DNA of 25,385 bases, from positions 1-25,385 of the forward strand of contig JBOGEB010000047.1 of NCBI GenBank assembly GCA_050743125.1. Direction: 5' to 3'. This document shows, piece by piece, positions 18,018-25,385 of this stretch. Source of the stretch: JBOGEB01 sp050743125. GTDB lineage: Bacteria > Actinomycetota > Nitriliruptoria > Euzebyales > Egibacteraceae. Under the pieces are notes generated by a model. The model was not told where the DNA came from and did not search any database. It saw only the letters and a list, made by a program, of their open reading frames with translations. A program made the position numbers and the translations under genes. Numbering within the stretch: position 1 is the first letter of the stretch; each line of letters begins with the position of its first letter.

Positions 18018-19388
18018 ATGCTCCGGCAACGAGGGACTCCGAGCCACGACCGCCGCCAGCGCACGACGCTCCGTCGGACTACGACCGTGATCGGGATTCT
18101 CGCGGTCACCCTCCTCGGCGGCCCCTGCGATGGCGGAGGCGCTACGGCGTCGAGCAGCTCGCGGATCGCGGGGGTCCCGTTCGACCCCGCTCCCGACAGC
18201 GCCCGCGTCGATGTCGCCGAGCCCACCCGATCCCGTCCCACCTCCATCACCAACCCGCTGTTCCCCGTCAGCAAGCTCGCCCAGGTCGTCCAGCTCGGCG
18301 AGGACGGAGGTAAACCACTGCGGGTCGAGGTGACGCTGCTCCCTGACACCAAAACCATCGACTGGAACGGCCAGAAGGTCGAAACACTCGTCTCCCAGTA
18401 CGTCGCATACCTCGACGGGCGCATCCTCGAGGTCGCCCTCGACTACTTCGCCCAAGCCGACGACGGGTCAGTCTGGTACTTCGGCGAAAACGTCGACAAC
18501 TACAGAAACGGGCGCGTCGTCGACCACGAAGGCACCTGGCTTGCCGGCAAAAACGGGCCGCCCGGGATGATCATGCCCGCCAACCCCAAGATCGGCGACG
18601 TCTACCGACCCGAAAACGTGCCTGGCCTCGTCTTCGAAGAGGTCACCGTCAAATCCGTCAACGAAACCGTCGATGGGCCCCGCGGCCCCGTCAAAGGAGC
18701 GGTGCTCGTCCAAGAGCACCTCATGGACGGAACCATCGAGGACAAAGCCTTCGCTCCCGGCTACGGCGAGTTCCGAGCCCGCGCCGGCGACGAGCTCTTG
18801 ACCGTCGCTCTCGCCGTGCCCTTCGACAGGCTGCCCGGCTCCCCGCCAGCGGAGCTGAGCACCCTGTCGAGCGGCGCAGCCGACATCTTCGACACCGCGT
18901 CCTTGAAGGGCTGGGAGCGGATGTCTGCCACGCTGGACACCATGGCTGCCGCCTGGCGCACGCACCGGGCGGGCGGCCTGCCCGAGCTGCTGGACGCCCA
19001 GATGACCGGAGCCCTCAACGCGCTCGCCGGAGCCGTCGATGCGCAGAACCCCGCAGGCGTCCGCCAAGCGGCCGTCGACCTGGCTCGAGCCGGCCTTGAT
19101 CTCCAGCTGCGCCACCGGCCCCCCGCCGAAGTGGACCTTGCTCGTCTGGGCCTGTGGGCACGCCAGCTCCTCGTGGATGCCGCCGCCGACGATTCACGTG
19201 CTGTCGCCGGCGATGTCGCTGCCCTCACGGCGATCTGGAGCCGAGTGGACCACACCATCCACGCGTCCAACGCCGAGAGCCTCAACGCTCAGCTGGGCGA
19301 ACTCCGCGCCGCAGCCGATGACGTAACCGCCGCGGCTGCTGCCGTCCCCGGACTGCTGAAGACGCTTGCGGATCTCCAACCCGCTTGA
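18018..19388 (+). CDS. Secreted or membrane-anchored protein of unknown function
   Basis: The 456-residue protein starts with a basic stretch (RRQRTTLRRTT) and a hydrophobic segment VIGILAVTLLGG, an export signal. A cysteine follows (GGPC), but Pro before Cys is atypical for a lipobox, so lipidation is doubtful. The central part (about 80-270) carries a pattern I have seen in many uncharacterised bacterial exported proteins: ALDYFAQADDGSVWYFGENV, VDHEGTWLAGKNGPPGMIMP, EDKAFAPGYGEF. The last 170 or so residues are alanine-rich and predicted helical (WERMSATLDTMAAAW ... HASNAESLNAQLGELRAAAD). There is no enzyme motif. It follows the two-component operon on the same strand and lies downstream of the TTCAG cluster, so it may be a target of that system. 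Start 18018 has a modest GAGGT upstream. Confidence 0.7.
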   Translation: MLRQRGTPSHDRRQRTTLRRTTTVIGILAVTLLGGPCDGGGATASSSSRIAGVPFDPAPDSARVDVAEPTRSRPTSITNPLFPVSKLAQVVQLGEDGGKPLRVEVTLLPDTKTIDWNGQKVETLVSQYVAYLDGRILEVALDYFAQADDGSVWYFGENVDNYRNGRVVDHEGTWLAGKNGPPGMIMPANPKIGDVYRPENVPGLVFEEVTVKSVNETVDGPRGPVKGAVLVQEHLMDGTIEDKAFAPGYGEFRARAGDELLTVALAVPFDRLPGSPPAELSTLSSGAADIFDTASLKGWERMSATLDTMAAAWRTHRAGGLPELLDAQMTGALNALAGAVDAQNPAGVRQAAVDLARAGLDLQLRHRPPAEVDLARLGLWARQLLVDAAADDSRAVAGDVAALTAIWSRVDHTIHASNAESLNAQLGELRAAADDVTAAAAAVPGLLKTLADLQPA

Positions 19389-20154
19389 AGGCGGGCTTCC
19401 AAGAGAGGTTGTCGGTCGCCGAGCGAGCGGGGCCGTGAAAGCCATCTCGCCGTAAGGGGAGCGGACGCGTGCGTCCGCCAGGCTGTAAGCTGCCGTTGAC
19501 GGCGCACGAGCCTGCCACGACCACCGCACTACCGCTGGGCGTCCGCCCACGCCCCTCGCCCACTTAGGACTGGCCGGCGAGATCGCCGCCGTTCGCGTCC
19601 GCCTCGTCTGCTGCAAGCCGAGGCCGACACGTCTCCACCCGCCTGGCGCTGCCCGGGCCCACCCCGACGGGTCGCCGCCTGGACCCCGAAGCACAACGCA
19701 TCTACGACGCTGCGCGCAGGACCGCCTACAACGCCGAATCCGCCCTAGCCCGCCTGCTCGCCGGCCACTGCCCCCGTGTCCTGCTCCGCGAGGTCTTCAC
19801 CACTCGCCGAGCCCGTCCCCTGACCACGCTGTGCGTCGACCTGATCACCACCCTGCTACCCCGACCTCATCCTCGTCTACAACGTCAAGACCAATAACGT
19901 GTTATCTGGGTCAAAGAACGCCACGAGCATCCTCCCCGACAGTGCGTCCTCAGGCACTCACGGATGTCGCTGGGGTCTCGTTGCAGAACTTTCAGAAGGG
20001 TATGCGTAAGTCCCATCAGACAAGGAGGCGTTGGAATGAACCTTGTTGAGCGAGCCCCTGCCGCTCCACCCGTCTTCTCAGCCTGTCGAGACCAATTCTG
20101 CACGGCGGCTGCCCACCGCCACCACGTGCTATTCCCTGGCTGGTACGTTCTGCT
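19389..20154. other. Intergenic region with transposase-like debris
   Basis: About 766 bp. A short inverted repeat GCGGACGC/GCGTCCGC at 19461-19478 might mark the end of the secreted-protein transcript, although its 2-base loop is too tight for a good terminator. The stretch 19640-19915 is a decayed coding remnant (separate entry). No intact gene is supported from 19916 to the glycosyltransferase start. Confidence 0.45.
19640..19915 (+). pseudogene. Degraded C-terminal remnant of a transposase-like protein
   Basis: One frame reads RRLDPEAQRIYDAARRTAYN, AESALARLLAGHC, LLREVFTT and PLTTLCVDLITTLL; the adjacent frame then continues YPDLILVYNVKT. From memory, the order LDPEA.R.YDAAR..AYNAE / LLREAFTT / TYPGTDL.L.YSVKDT is that of the C-terminus of a family of actinobacterial putative transposases. 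Here it has internal deletions and a frameshift near 19860, and no N-terminal part. It is therefore a relic. Family recognition rests on recalled pattern only and should be checked by a protein search. Confidence 0.4.
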
Positions 20155-21306
20155 ATGAAGCAGGCTCAGCAAACCCCGGCTGCTGCCTCGATGCGGATTC
20201 TCCTCCTCGGCCCCCATCCCCCCTACAGCGGGGGATCGGCGTACTCCTGTCGCGAGCTGTCCTCCGGCCTCCGCGCGCTCGGTCACGAGGTGCACCACTT
20301 CGCGCCCCATCCCTCCTTCTACTCCGAAGAAACACCCGGTGTTCGCTGGATTCCTACTCAATTCCACAGCGACGGCCTCGCCATCGACGGAGAATGGGTG
20401 GAGGCTATGAACCTGGTGGTGGCTGCTGGAATAGACGAACTTGGCCCCTTCGACCACGTCGTCCTCGGCCGCGAGTCGTTTCTCTGGAACTTGCCTGGCT
20501 TGCGTACGCGACACCATGGTCCAATCACCCTCGTGTGCCGCGGCGCGTACGTCAACCACCTGGCACACCATGGTGACAAGGATCCACTGATTGCGACAAG
20601 GCTTGCGGAATTGTACCGTAGCTGTGACCAAATCGTCTGTGTCGCTCGTCATCTTGTGCCGACGCTGACCCGTATCTCAAGGCACCCTCACATCCGCTTC
20701 ATCCCCAATCCAATCGATCTTGATACCGCGATAGCCGCTTCCTCTTCCAGATCGTCCGCGGCGAGCTCGATGCCCTTGCGCTTGTTGTTCGCGGGTCAGC
20801 TGAAGACCCGCAAGCGTCCTGCCGACGTTGTGCGCGTTCTCGAGCGGCTGCTCCTTACCGGGGTGGACGCCGAACTTACGGTCTGCGGAGAGGGACCTCT
20901 CGAGGAGAGCCTGCGCACGCAGGTCGCCGACGGGGGCCTCACTCACCACGTTCGGCTCCTTGGGAACATCGAGCATGACCGACTGCTGGCGATGCTCCCC
21001 GCCTTCGACGTCGTGCTGCTGTTGTCGGAGCATGAGGGGCGCCCCCGGATACTCCAAGAGGCCGTTGCCGCCCGCCGGGCGGTAGTCGCCTCAACCACGC
21101 CGGGCTCCCGGGAGGCGGTGGAAGGATGGCCACTGTCCCGCCTGGTGTCGATAGGAGACATAGCGGCGGCAGCAGCAGCAGCTCAACAGCTCGGCGACAT
21201 CATCCGCAGACCCGGATTCGAGCCGCCCGCTGCGGTCCTTCCGCGACCCGACGAGGCCTTGGCAGCATTCGAGCTGGCGTTGCGGCAGCTCTCTGGACAG
21301 TGGTGA
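20155..21306 (+). CDS. GT4-family glycosyltransferase (GT-B fold)
   Basis: The 383-residue protein has two Rossmann-like halves. The N-terminal acceptor domain begins MRILLLGPHPPYSGGSAYSC with the glycine-rich loop of GT4 enzymes. The C-terminal nucleotide-sugar domain begins near LRLLFAGQLKTRKRP and includes LTVCGEGPLEESL, VRLLGNIEHDRLLAMLPAFD and the EX7E-type motif SEHEGRPRILQEAVA (Glu294 and Glu302). A retaining transfer of a sugar from an NDP donor to a glycan, lipid or small molecule is expected; donor and acceptor cannot be told. The ATG at 20155 lacks a good ribosome binding site; ATG 20191 starts directly at MRILLLGP and may be the real start. No sugar-biosynthesis or transport genes accompany it, so it is an orphan in this window. 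Confidence 0.85.
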   Translation: MKQAQQTPAAASMRILLLGPHPPYSGGSAYSCRELSSGLRALGHEVHHFAPHPSFYSEETPGVRWIPTQFHSDGLAIDGEWVEAMNLVVAAGIDELGPFDHVVLGRESFLWNLPGLRTRHHGPITLVCRGAYVNHLAHHGDKDPLIATRLAELYRSCDQIVCVARHLVPTLTRISRHPHIRFIPNPIDLDTAIAASSSRSSAASSMPLRLLFAGQLKTRKRPADVVRVLERLLLTGVDAELTVCGEGPLEESLRTQVADGGLTHHVRLLGNIEHDRLLAMLPAFDVVLLLSEHEGRPRILQEAVAARRAVVASTTPGSREAVEGWPLSRLVSIGDIAAAAAAAQQLGDIIRRPGFEPPAAVLPRPDEALAAFELALRQLSGQW

Positions 21307-21359
21307 AGAGAACGCTAGCGGACCACTGGTGAGGTAGGCACGTGGTTGTTGCGGCTTGG

Positions 21360-21378
21360 CAGCCGCTGACAGTGGCTG
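21360..21378. terminator. Small hairpin between glycosyltransferase and tRNA-Leu
   Basis: CAGCCGCTGACAGTGGCTG can fold with 7-8 bp including one wobble. It lies 54 bases after the glycosyltransferase stop and 9 bases past the 3' end of the minus-strand tRNA, so it could end transcription from either side. Confidence 0.3.
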
Positions 21379-21386
21379 CTGGCGGG

Positions 21387-21468
21387 TGCCCCTCCCGAGA
21401 GTCGAACTCGGACGGCCGAAGCCACCGGGACTTGAATCCGGCGTGTCTCCCAATTCCACCAGAGGGGC
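21387..21468 (-). tRNA. tRNA-Leu (anticodon CAA)
   Basis: On the minus strand the acceptor arms GCCCCTC (21468-21462) and GAGGGGC (21394-21388) pair fully, with discriminator A at 21387. The D-arm region TGGTGGAATTGGGAGACACG is typical of tRNA-Leu. The anticodon loop TTCAAGT presents CAA, decoding UUG, on stem CCGGA/CCCGG with an A-C mismatch next to the loop. A long variable arm (about 12 bases, GGCTTCGGCC) makes it class II, and the T arm is CCGAG-TTCGACT-CTCGG. CCA is not encoded, as is usual in actinobacteria. The 3' end faces the accessory region. Confidence 0.93.
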
Positions 21469-21579
21469 GTAAGAACAGATTAGCGCGGTGGCCAGGACTG
21501 ATTCGTTGTCCGAGTGTGGCACATCCCTTCGAACGCCGCACGCATGCGCTCCAGGCACACCCTCAGGGCATGCGCGCGG

Positions 21580-22260
21580 TCACCGATCTGAACCACCAAG
21601 CTTCCGATCAGTCACGGCCGGGGGTGGGTGGGTGAATAGGACCCCCGGGCTCTTTGCGCTTGCGTGCAGCTCGTAGGACAAACCAGGTCCCGTCACCTCA
21701 GCCGGAACGTCGAAGACCACCTGCACACGGGCCAGCTCGCCTGGCGCCATCGACCGGCTGGCCGCATTCGGACCCACCGCTGCGGTCGTGCCGACTGGAT
21801 CCCCTGGGTAGCGCTGGCCGTTGAAGATCAGCACCTGATCTGAGCAGCGGAAGCGCACCGGATGATCGGTGGGGTTGCGCACCGTGACCGAAGCGATCAC
21901 GAACTGGCCCGCCTCCGGCCTGTAGCCGCCACGGACTCGGCGCACTCCACTGCGCCACGTGGTGATGGTCAGCTCGAGCTCGCCGTCTCTGGTCAGCTGA
22001 CCAGCTGGACCCTCCACGGGGGAAGGCGCCGGCGCCGGAGAAGCCGCCGCAGGGGTCTGCGGACTCACTGGGGGTGTGAGGACGACGGGCGAAGGGAGGC
22101 TCGGGGGCGGGGCCTGAAGGGCGTGCGCCGCCTCCTCTGGCGGCACGAGCTGTGTCCTCTGCCCCTTCGTCATCAGCACAAGCACCGACGCCGCCAGCAA
22201 CACGACGATGCTGACAGCGAGCACCCGGACCGCCATCCTGCTCATGACCTCCGACCCCAT
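21580..22260 (-). CDS. Membrane-anchored extracytoplasmic protein, DUF4352-like
   Basis: The 226-residue product has an N-terminal membrane anchor (MAVRVLAVSIVVLLAASVLVLM), a proline/alanine-rich linker (about 45-85), and a beta-rich domain (about 90-205) with TVRNPTDHPVRF, LIFNGQRYPGDP, PGELARVQVVFDVPAEV. This is the pattern of DUF4352 immunoglobulin-like extracellular domains, which often stabilise or bind other surface proteins; the exact role is unknown. ATG 22260 is chosen; a second ATG at 22245 (MSRMAVRV) sits 2 bases after GGAGG, too close for an ideal site. A candidate promoter lies at 22286-22313. The tRNA-Leu follows 111 bases after its stop on the same strand. Confidence 0.7.
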   Translation of the reverse strand: MGSEVMSRMAVRVLAVSIVVLLAASVLVLMTKGQRTQLVPPEEAAHALQAPPPSLPSPVVLTPPVSPQTPAAASPAPAPSPVEGPAGQLTRDGELELTITTWRSGVRRVRGGYRPEAGQFVIASVTVRNPTDHPVRFRCSDQVLIFNGQRYPGDPVGTTAAVGPNAASRSMAPGELARVQVVFDVPAEVTGPGLSYELHASAKSPGVLFTHPPPAVTDRKLGGSDR

Positions 22261-22285
22261 GTCCCAGGCAGATTTAGATTCGAAC

Positions 22286-22313
22286 GCAATACCTTAGCCC
22301 ACTTCCCCGTCAA
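22286..22313 (-). promoter_or_regulatory. Candidate promoter of the DUF4352-like gene
   Basis: On the minus strand TTGACG (22313-22308) and TATTGC (22291-22286) are separated by 16 bases in a locally AT-richer stretch, about 25 bases before the ATG at 22260. The -35 is close to consensus; the -10 is weak. Confidence 0.35.
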
Positions 22314-22388
22314 GCCAGGAGTCTGGTGGTTTATGGGTTATGCCCGAACCCGGATGGTGTCGACCCAGCGCCCCGACCCGCTCGCCTC

Positions 22389-23198
22389 TTATGAGCGGCG
22401 GCAGGCGGCGGCGAGGTCACGGACGAGCGTGCGAACGGCGTCGGGGCCGCCGTCGCCGGCGGCGCGGACCGCCGCGGAGCCGACGACGACCCCGTCGGCG
22501 AAGCCTGCGACCTCGGCCGCGTGCGCGGGCGTCGTCACGCCGATCCCGACGCAGACCGGCTTGTCGGTGACCGCCCGCAGGCGGCGGACGAGCGGCGAGG
22601 CCGCGGCCGACAGCGACTGGCGCTCGCCGGTCACTCCCAGCGTCGAGGTCGCGTAGACGAAGCCGGTGCTCGCCTCGGCGACCGCCTTCAGCCGCGCGTC
22701 CGTCGATGTCGGCGCGGCGAGGAAGACCGTGTCGAGCCCAGCCTCCGCCGCCGCCTCCAGCCACGGGCCGCCCTCCTCGGCGGGCAGGTCCGGCAGGATC
22801 GCCCCGGCCAGCCCCGCAGCGACGGCGGCGGCCGCGAACGCGCCGAGCCGCTGGATCCCCCGATAGTGCCAGGCCAGGTTGTAGTACGTCATCACGAGCG
22901 TGGGCACGGCGACCCGCCCGGTCAGCGTCGCGCAGAGCGTGAGGTCGTCGGCCGGGGTGCAGCCCGCGTCGAGCGCGGCCTGGTTCGCGGCCTGGATCGT
23001 CGGGCCGTCCATCAACGGGTCGGAGTAGGGGAAGCCGACCTCCAGCAGGTCAGCGCCGGCCTCGGCGGCGGCCTCCAGGCACGCTCGCGACGTGTCGAGG
23101 TCCGGGTAGCCGGCCGGCAGGTAGATCGCGAGCGCCGCGCGGCCGTCGGCGTTCGCGGCGCGGACCGCGGCCTCGACGCGGCCGCTGACGGGACTCAC
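22389..23198 (-). CDS. trpA: Tryptophan synthase alpha subunit
   Basis: TrpA cleaves indole-3-glycerol phosphate to indole, which is channelled to TrpB. The 269-residue product has the family length, catalytic Glu53 in LLEVGFPYSDP and Asp64 in PLMDGPTIQ, the loop TLGVTGERQSLS and the phosphate-binding end (VCVGIGVTTPAHA, GVVVGSAAV). It starts at GTG 23198, overlapping the trpB stop as GTGA, which indicates translational coupling. The frame stays open upstream through trpB, but that extension is out-of-frame trpB sequence. A weak hairpin (GGGTT/AACCC, 22335-22351) may end the operon. Confidence 0.96.
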   Translation of the reverse strand: MSPVSGRVEAAVRAANADGRAALAIYLPAGYPDLDTSRACLEAAAEAGADLLEVGFPYSDPLMDGPTIQAANQAALDAGCTPADDLTLCATLTGRVAVPTLVMTYYNLAWHYRGIQRLGAFAAAAVAAGLAGAILPDLPAEEGGPWLEAAAEAGLDTVFLAAPTSTDARLKAVAEASTGFVYATSTLGVTGERQSLSAAASPLVRRLRAVTDKPVCVGIGVTTPAHAAEVAGFADGVVVGSAAVRAAGDGGPDAVRTLVRDLAAACRRS

Positions 23199-24403
23199 GG
23201 CCCCATCCCCAGCATCCGCGCCACCTCGTCGACGTCTTTGTCGCCCCGGCCGGACAGGTTGAGCACGACGATCCCCTCGGGCCCGAGCTCCCGGGCGAGC
23301 CGGACCGCGGTGAGGACCGCGTGGGCGGGCTCGAGCGCCGGGATGATCCCCTCGAGCTCGCAGAGCAGCCGGAAGCCGTCCAACGCCTGGGCGTCGGCCG
23401 CCGCCACGTACGCTGCGCGTCCGGTCTCCGCGAGCCAGGCGTGCTCGGGTCCGACGCCGGGGTAGTCCAGGCCGGCGGACACCGAGTGCGTCGGGCGGAC
23501 CTGCCCGAACTCGTCCTGGAGCACGAACGAGTGAGCGCCGTGGAGGATGCCCTCGGACCCGCCCGACAGCGTCGCCGCGTGCCGGGGCGTGTCCAGGCCG
23601 TCCCCGCCCGCCTCCACCCCGACCAGGCGCACGCCCTCGTCGCCGATGAACGCGTGGAACAGCCCCATCGCGTTCGAGCCCCCGCCGACGCACGCGCACA
23701 CGGCGTCGGGCAGCCGTCCCTCGCGCTCCAGCAGCGCTGCGCGGACCTCCTGGCCGATGACCTTCACGAACTCACGCACGACCAGCGGGAACGGGTGCGG
23801 GCCGACCACTGAGCCGATGAGGTAATGCGTCGTCTCAACGTTCGTGACCCAGTCGCGCATGGCCTCGTTGATCGCGTCCTTCAGCGTGCGGGTGCCGCTG
23901 CGGACTGGAACGACCTCGGCGCCCATGAGCTGCATCCGCACGACGTTGAGGCGCTGGCGCCGGCAGTCCTCCTCGCCCATGTAGACGACGCAGTCAAGGC
24001 CGAGCAGCGCGGCGATCGTGGCGGTCGCGACGCCGTGCTGGCCGGCGCCGGTCTCGGCGATCACCCGCCCCTTCCCCATCCGCTCTGTGAGCAGCCCCTG
24101 GCCGAGGACGTTGCAGAGCTTGTGGCTGCCGGTGTGCTGGAGGTCCTCGCGCTTCAGGTAGATCCGCGCGCCGCCAGCGTGCTCGGAAAGGCGCTCGGCG
24201 AGATACAGCGGTGTCGGCCGGCCGCCGTAGTGACGTCTGAGCGCTCCCAGGCGCTCCAGGAACACCGGGTCGGCCATCGCCTCGGTGAAGGCCGCCTCGA
24301 GCTCGTCGAGCGCGGCCATGAGCGCCTCGGGCACGAAGCGCCCCCCGAAGCGCCCGTAGTGGCCGTTGGCAGGAACATCGACGGGTACCCCGGTGACGGT
24401 CAC
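23195..24403 (-). CDS. trpB: Tryptophan synthase beta subunit
   Basis: TrpB is the PLP enzyme that joins indole and serine to make tryptophan. The 402-residue product shows the PLP lysine (Lys95) in HTGSHKLCN, the catalytic Glu117 in AETGAGQHGVATAT, the PLP phosphate loop CVGGGSNAMG, and SAGLDYPGVGPEHA and LSGRGDKD near the end. It is the standard TrpB1 type that partners TrpA. The usual active-site run HTGAHKIN reads HTGSHKLCN here, with three substitutions around the lysine; all catalytic residues are kept. The start is GTG 24403, overlapping the trpC stop as GTGA; the trpA start overlaps its own stop the same way. Confidence 0.97.
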   Translation of the reverse strand: MTVTGVPVDVPANGHYGRFGGRFVPEALMAALDELEAAFTEAMADPVFLERLGALRRHYGGRPTPLYLAERLSEHAGGARIYLKREDLQHTGSHKLCNVLGQGLLTERMGKGRVIAETGAGQHGVATATIAALLGLDCVVYMGEEDCRRQRLNVVRMQLMGAEVVPVRSGTRTLKDAINEAMRDWVTNVETTHYLIGSVVGPHPFPLVVREFVKVIGQEVRAALLEREGRLPDAVCACVGGGSNAMGLFHAFIGDEGVRLVGVEAGGDGLDTPRHAATLSGGSEGILHGAHSFVLQDEFGQVRPTHSVSAGLDYPGVGPEHAWLAETGRAAYVAAADAQALDGFRLLCELEGIIPALEPAHAVLTAVRLARELGPEGIVVLNLSGRGDKDVDEVARMLGMGP

Positions 24404-25224
24404 GGCGACGCCTCCTCGTGGGTCCCGGCCTCCACCAACGCGCGTACCGCCGCGGCCGGGTCAGCGGCGGTCGCCACGTGCTCGCCGACGAGGACGGCGT
24501 CGGCGCCGAGGCCCGCGAGCCGGCGGACGTCCACCGGCCCCCGCACGCCGCTCTCGGCCACGGTGACCGCATCCTCGGGCAGCGCGCCGCGCACCACCTC
24601 GAACCGGTCTTGGTCGATGCTCAGGGTGACGAGGTCACGCGCGTTCACGCCGATCACCAGCGGCCAGCCGGTGGCTGCGCCACAGTGCGCCAGCGCGGCC
24701 CGGGTCGCCTCGTCGGGGTCGTGGACCTCGACGAGCGCGTCGAGCCCAGCCTGCGCGGCGGCCACGAGCAGCCCCTCGAGATCAGGCTGCGGCAGCGCCG
24801 CCACGATGAGCAGCACCGCCGCCGCGCCCGCGGCGCGCGCCTCGAGGACCTGGTAGCGGTCCACGACGAAGTCCTTGCGCAGGACCGGCAGCGGCGCCGC
24901 GGCGGCGACCGTGGCGAGGTCGTCGAGGCTGCCTGCGAAGTGCGTAGGCTCGGTGAGCACGCTCACGGCGGCGGCGCCACCCTCGGCGTACCGGCGGGCG
25001 AGCGCGGCCGGGTCCCCAATCGCGGCGAGCCGACCGCGGGAGGGGCTCGCCCGCTTCACCTCCGCGATCACCGCCACACCGTCGCCCGCCAGCGCCGCCG
25101 CGAACCCGGGCGGCGCCGGGCGCTCCAGCGCGCGGGCGCGCAGCGCCTCGAGCGGCTCGTCACGGACGGCCTCGGCGACCCGCGCCCGTGCCTGAGCGCA
25201 CACCTGTGCAAGAAATCCACTCAT
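24400..25224 (-). CDS. trpC: Indole-3-glycerol phosphate synthase
   Basis: TrpC closes the indole ring by converting carboxyphenylaminodeoxyribulose phosphate to indole-3-glycerol phosphate, the substrate of TrpA. The 274-residue TIM-barrel protein has the signature strands AVIAEVKRASPSRG (catalytic Lys), PVLRKDFVVDRYQVLEARA (Lys and Glu), DALVEVHD, VIGVNARDL and TVAESGVRG, and the phosphate site ADAVLVGE. ATG 25224 (MSGFLAQV) is the best start; the longer frame to 25344 adds a non-conserved basic leader. It is the first gene of the visible trpCBA set; trpE, trpD and trpF are not in the window. Confidence 0.95.
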   Translation of the reverse strand: MSGFLAQVCAQARARVAEAVRDEPLEALRARALERPAPPGFAAALAGDGVAVIAEVKRASPSRGRLAAIGDPAALARRYAEGGAAAVSVLTEPTHFAGSLDDLATVAAAAPLPVLRKDFVVDRYQVLEARAAGAAAVLLIVAALPQPDLEGLLVAAAQAGLDALVEVHDPDEATRAALAHCGAATGWPLVIGVNARDLVTLSIDQDRFEVVRGALPEDAVTVAESGVRGPVDVRRLAGLGADAVLVGEHVATAADPAAAVRALVEAGTHEEASP

Positions 25225-25385
25225 CGCGCGGGCAATCCTAGTCGGGTAGGACCGCCGCGTTGCTGGGCGGCCCCCCTCAGGGCTTGGGCATAAATAACGT
25301 TGCTGTTTCCCGATGTGCAGTGACGCGGCGCGCCGGTGCCGCACGCCTCGAGCGCGTGCCGGCCGCTGGTCGCAGCGACCCCCGC
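25225..25385 (-). other. Upstream region of trpC
   Basis: 161 bp without a supported gene. An AT-rich patch on the minus strand (ACGTTATTTATG, about 25303-25292) could hold a -10 element for the trp operon, but I see no matching -35. No leader peptide with clustered Trp codons is visible, so classical trp attenuation is not supported. Confidence 0.3.

Noticed and set aside
21387..21468. tRNA-Leu as an attachment site with a second copy of its 3' end in the window
   Set aside because: Reading through the accessory region I saw no repeat of the tRNA 3' sequence and no integrase gene, so an att pair is not supported.
25225..25344. N-terminal extension of TrpC by 40 residues
   Set aside because: The extension is basic and non-conserved; ATG 25224 gives the usual TrpC length and N-terminus.

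Overview
The window is GC-rich bacterial DNA with actinobacterial character: GTG and TTG starts, alanine/arginine-rich proteins, a PdtaR-type ANTAR response regulator and GTGA-overlapped trp genes. The housekeeping genes (uvrB, pdtaR, trpC-trpB-trpA, all on the minus strand) suggest a deep-branching actinobacterium, perhaps of the Thermoleophilia. That placement is an inference from protein style and was not tested by a search. Two runs of exactly 100 N mark scaffold gaps, so this is a draft assembly.

Layout. Bases 1-2376 (+) hold a compact module: the 3' end of an unrecognised gene, an aminoglycoside-phosphotransferase-fold protein with an altered catalytic loop, a short SAM methyltransferase and a HAD_SAK-type phosphatase. 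It ends at a perfect 40-bp palindrome that separates it from the convergent uvrB (2667-4718, -). pdtaR (4876-5487, -) follows, then a cytochrome P450 fragment that has lost its heme-binding end, and a PAP2-type membrane phosphatase (-).

Bases 7740-14511 (+) are an export cluster: two paralogous heavy-metal-type RND permeases flanking a very small lipoprotein that resembles only the membrane-proximal end of an RND adaptor. A roughly 200-bp MITE-like element separates this cluster from an OmpR-family response regulator and its histidine kinase. The kinase N-terminus carries a 27-bp tandem repeat interrupted by the first assembly gap. TTCAG direct repeats, spaced 10-11 bp, lie upstream of the regulator gene and again upstream of a secreted protein of unknown function (18018-19388). 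This suggests that the regulator controls itself and the secreted protein.

The rest of the middle region holds a degraded transposase-like remnant and a GT4 glycosyltransferase. A tRNA-Leu(CAA), a membrane-anchored DUF4352-like protein and the overlapping trpC-trpB-trpA operon (all -) complete the window.

Overall, conserved minus-strand chromosomal genes frame a mostly plus-strand accessory stretch (about 5.6-21.3 kb) with pseudogenes and mobile-element debris. The accessory stretch is dominated by an efflux cluster and a two-component system, which may together form an envelope-stress or toxic-ion/drug response. That functional link is inferred from proximity and the shared motif.
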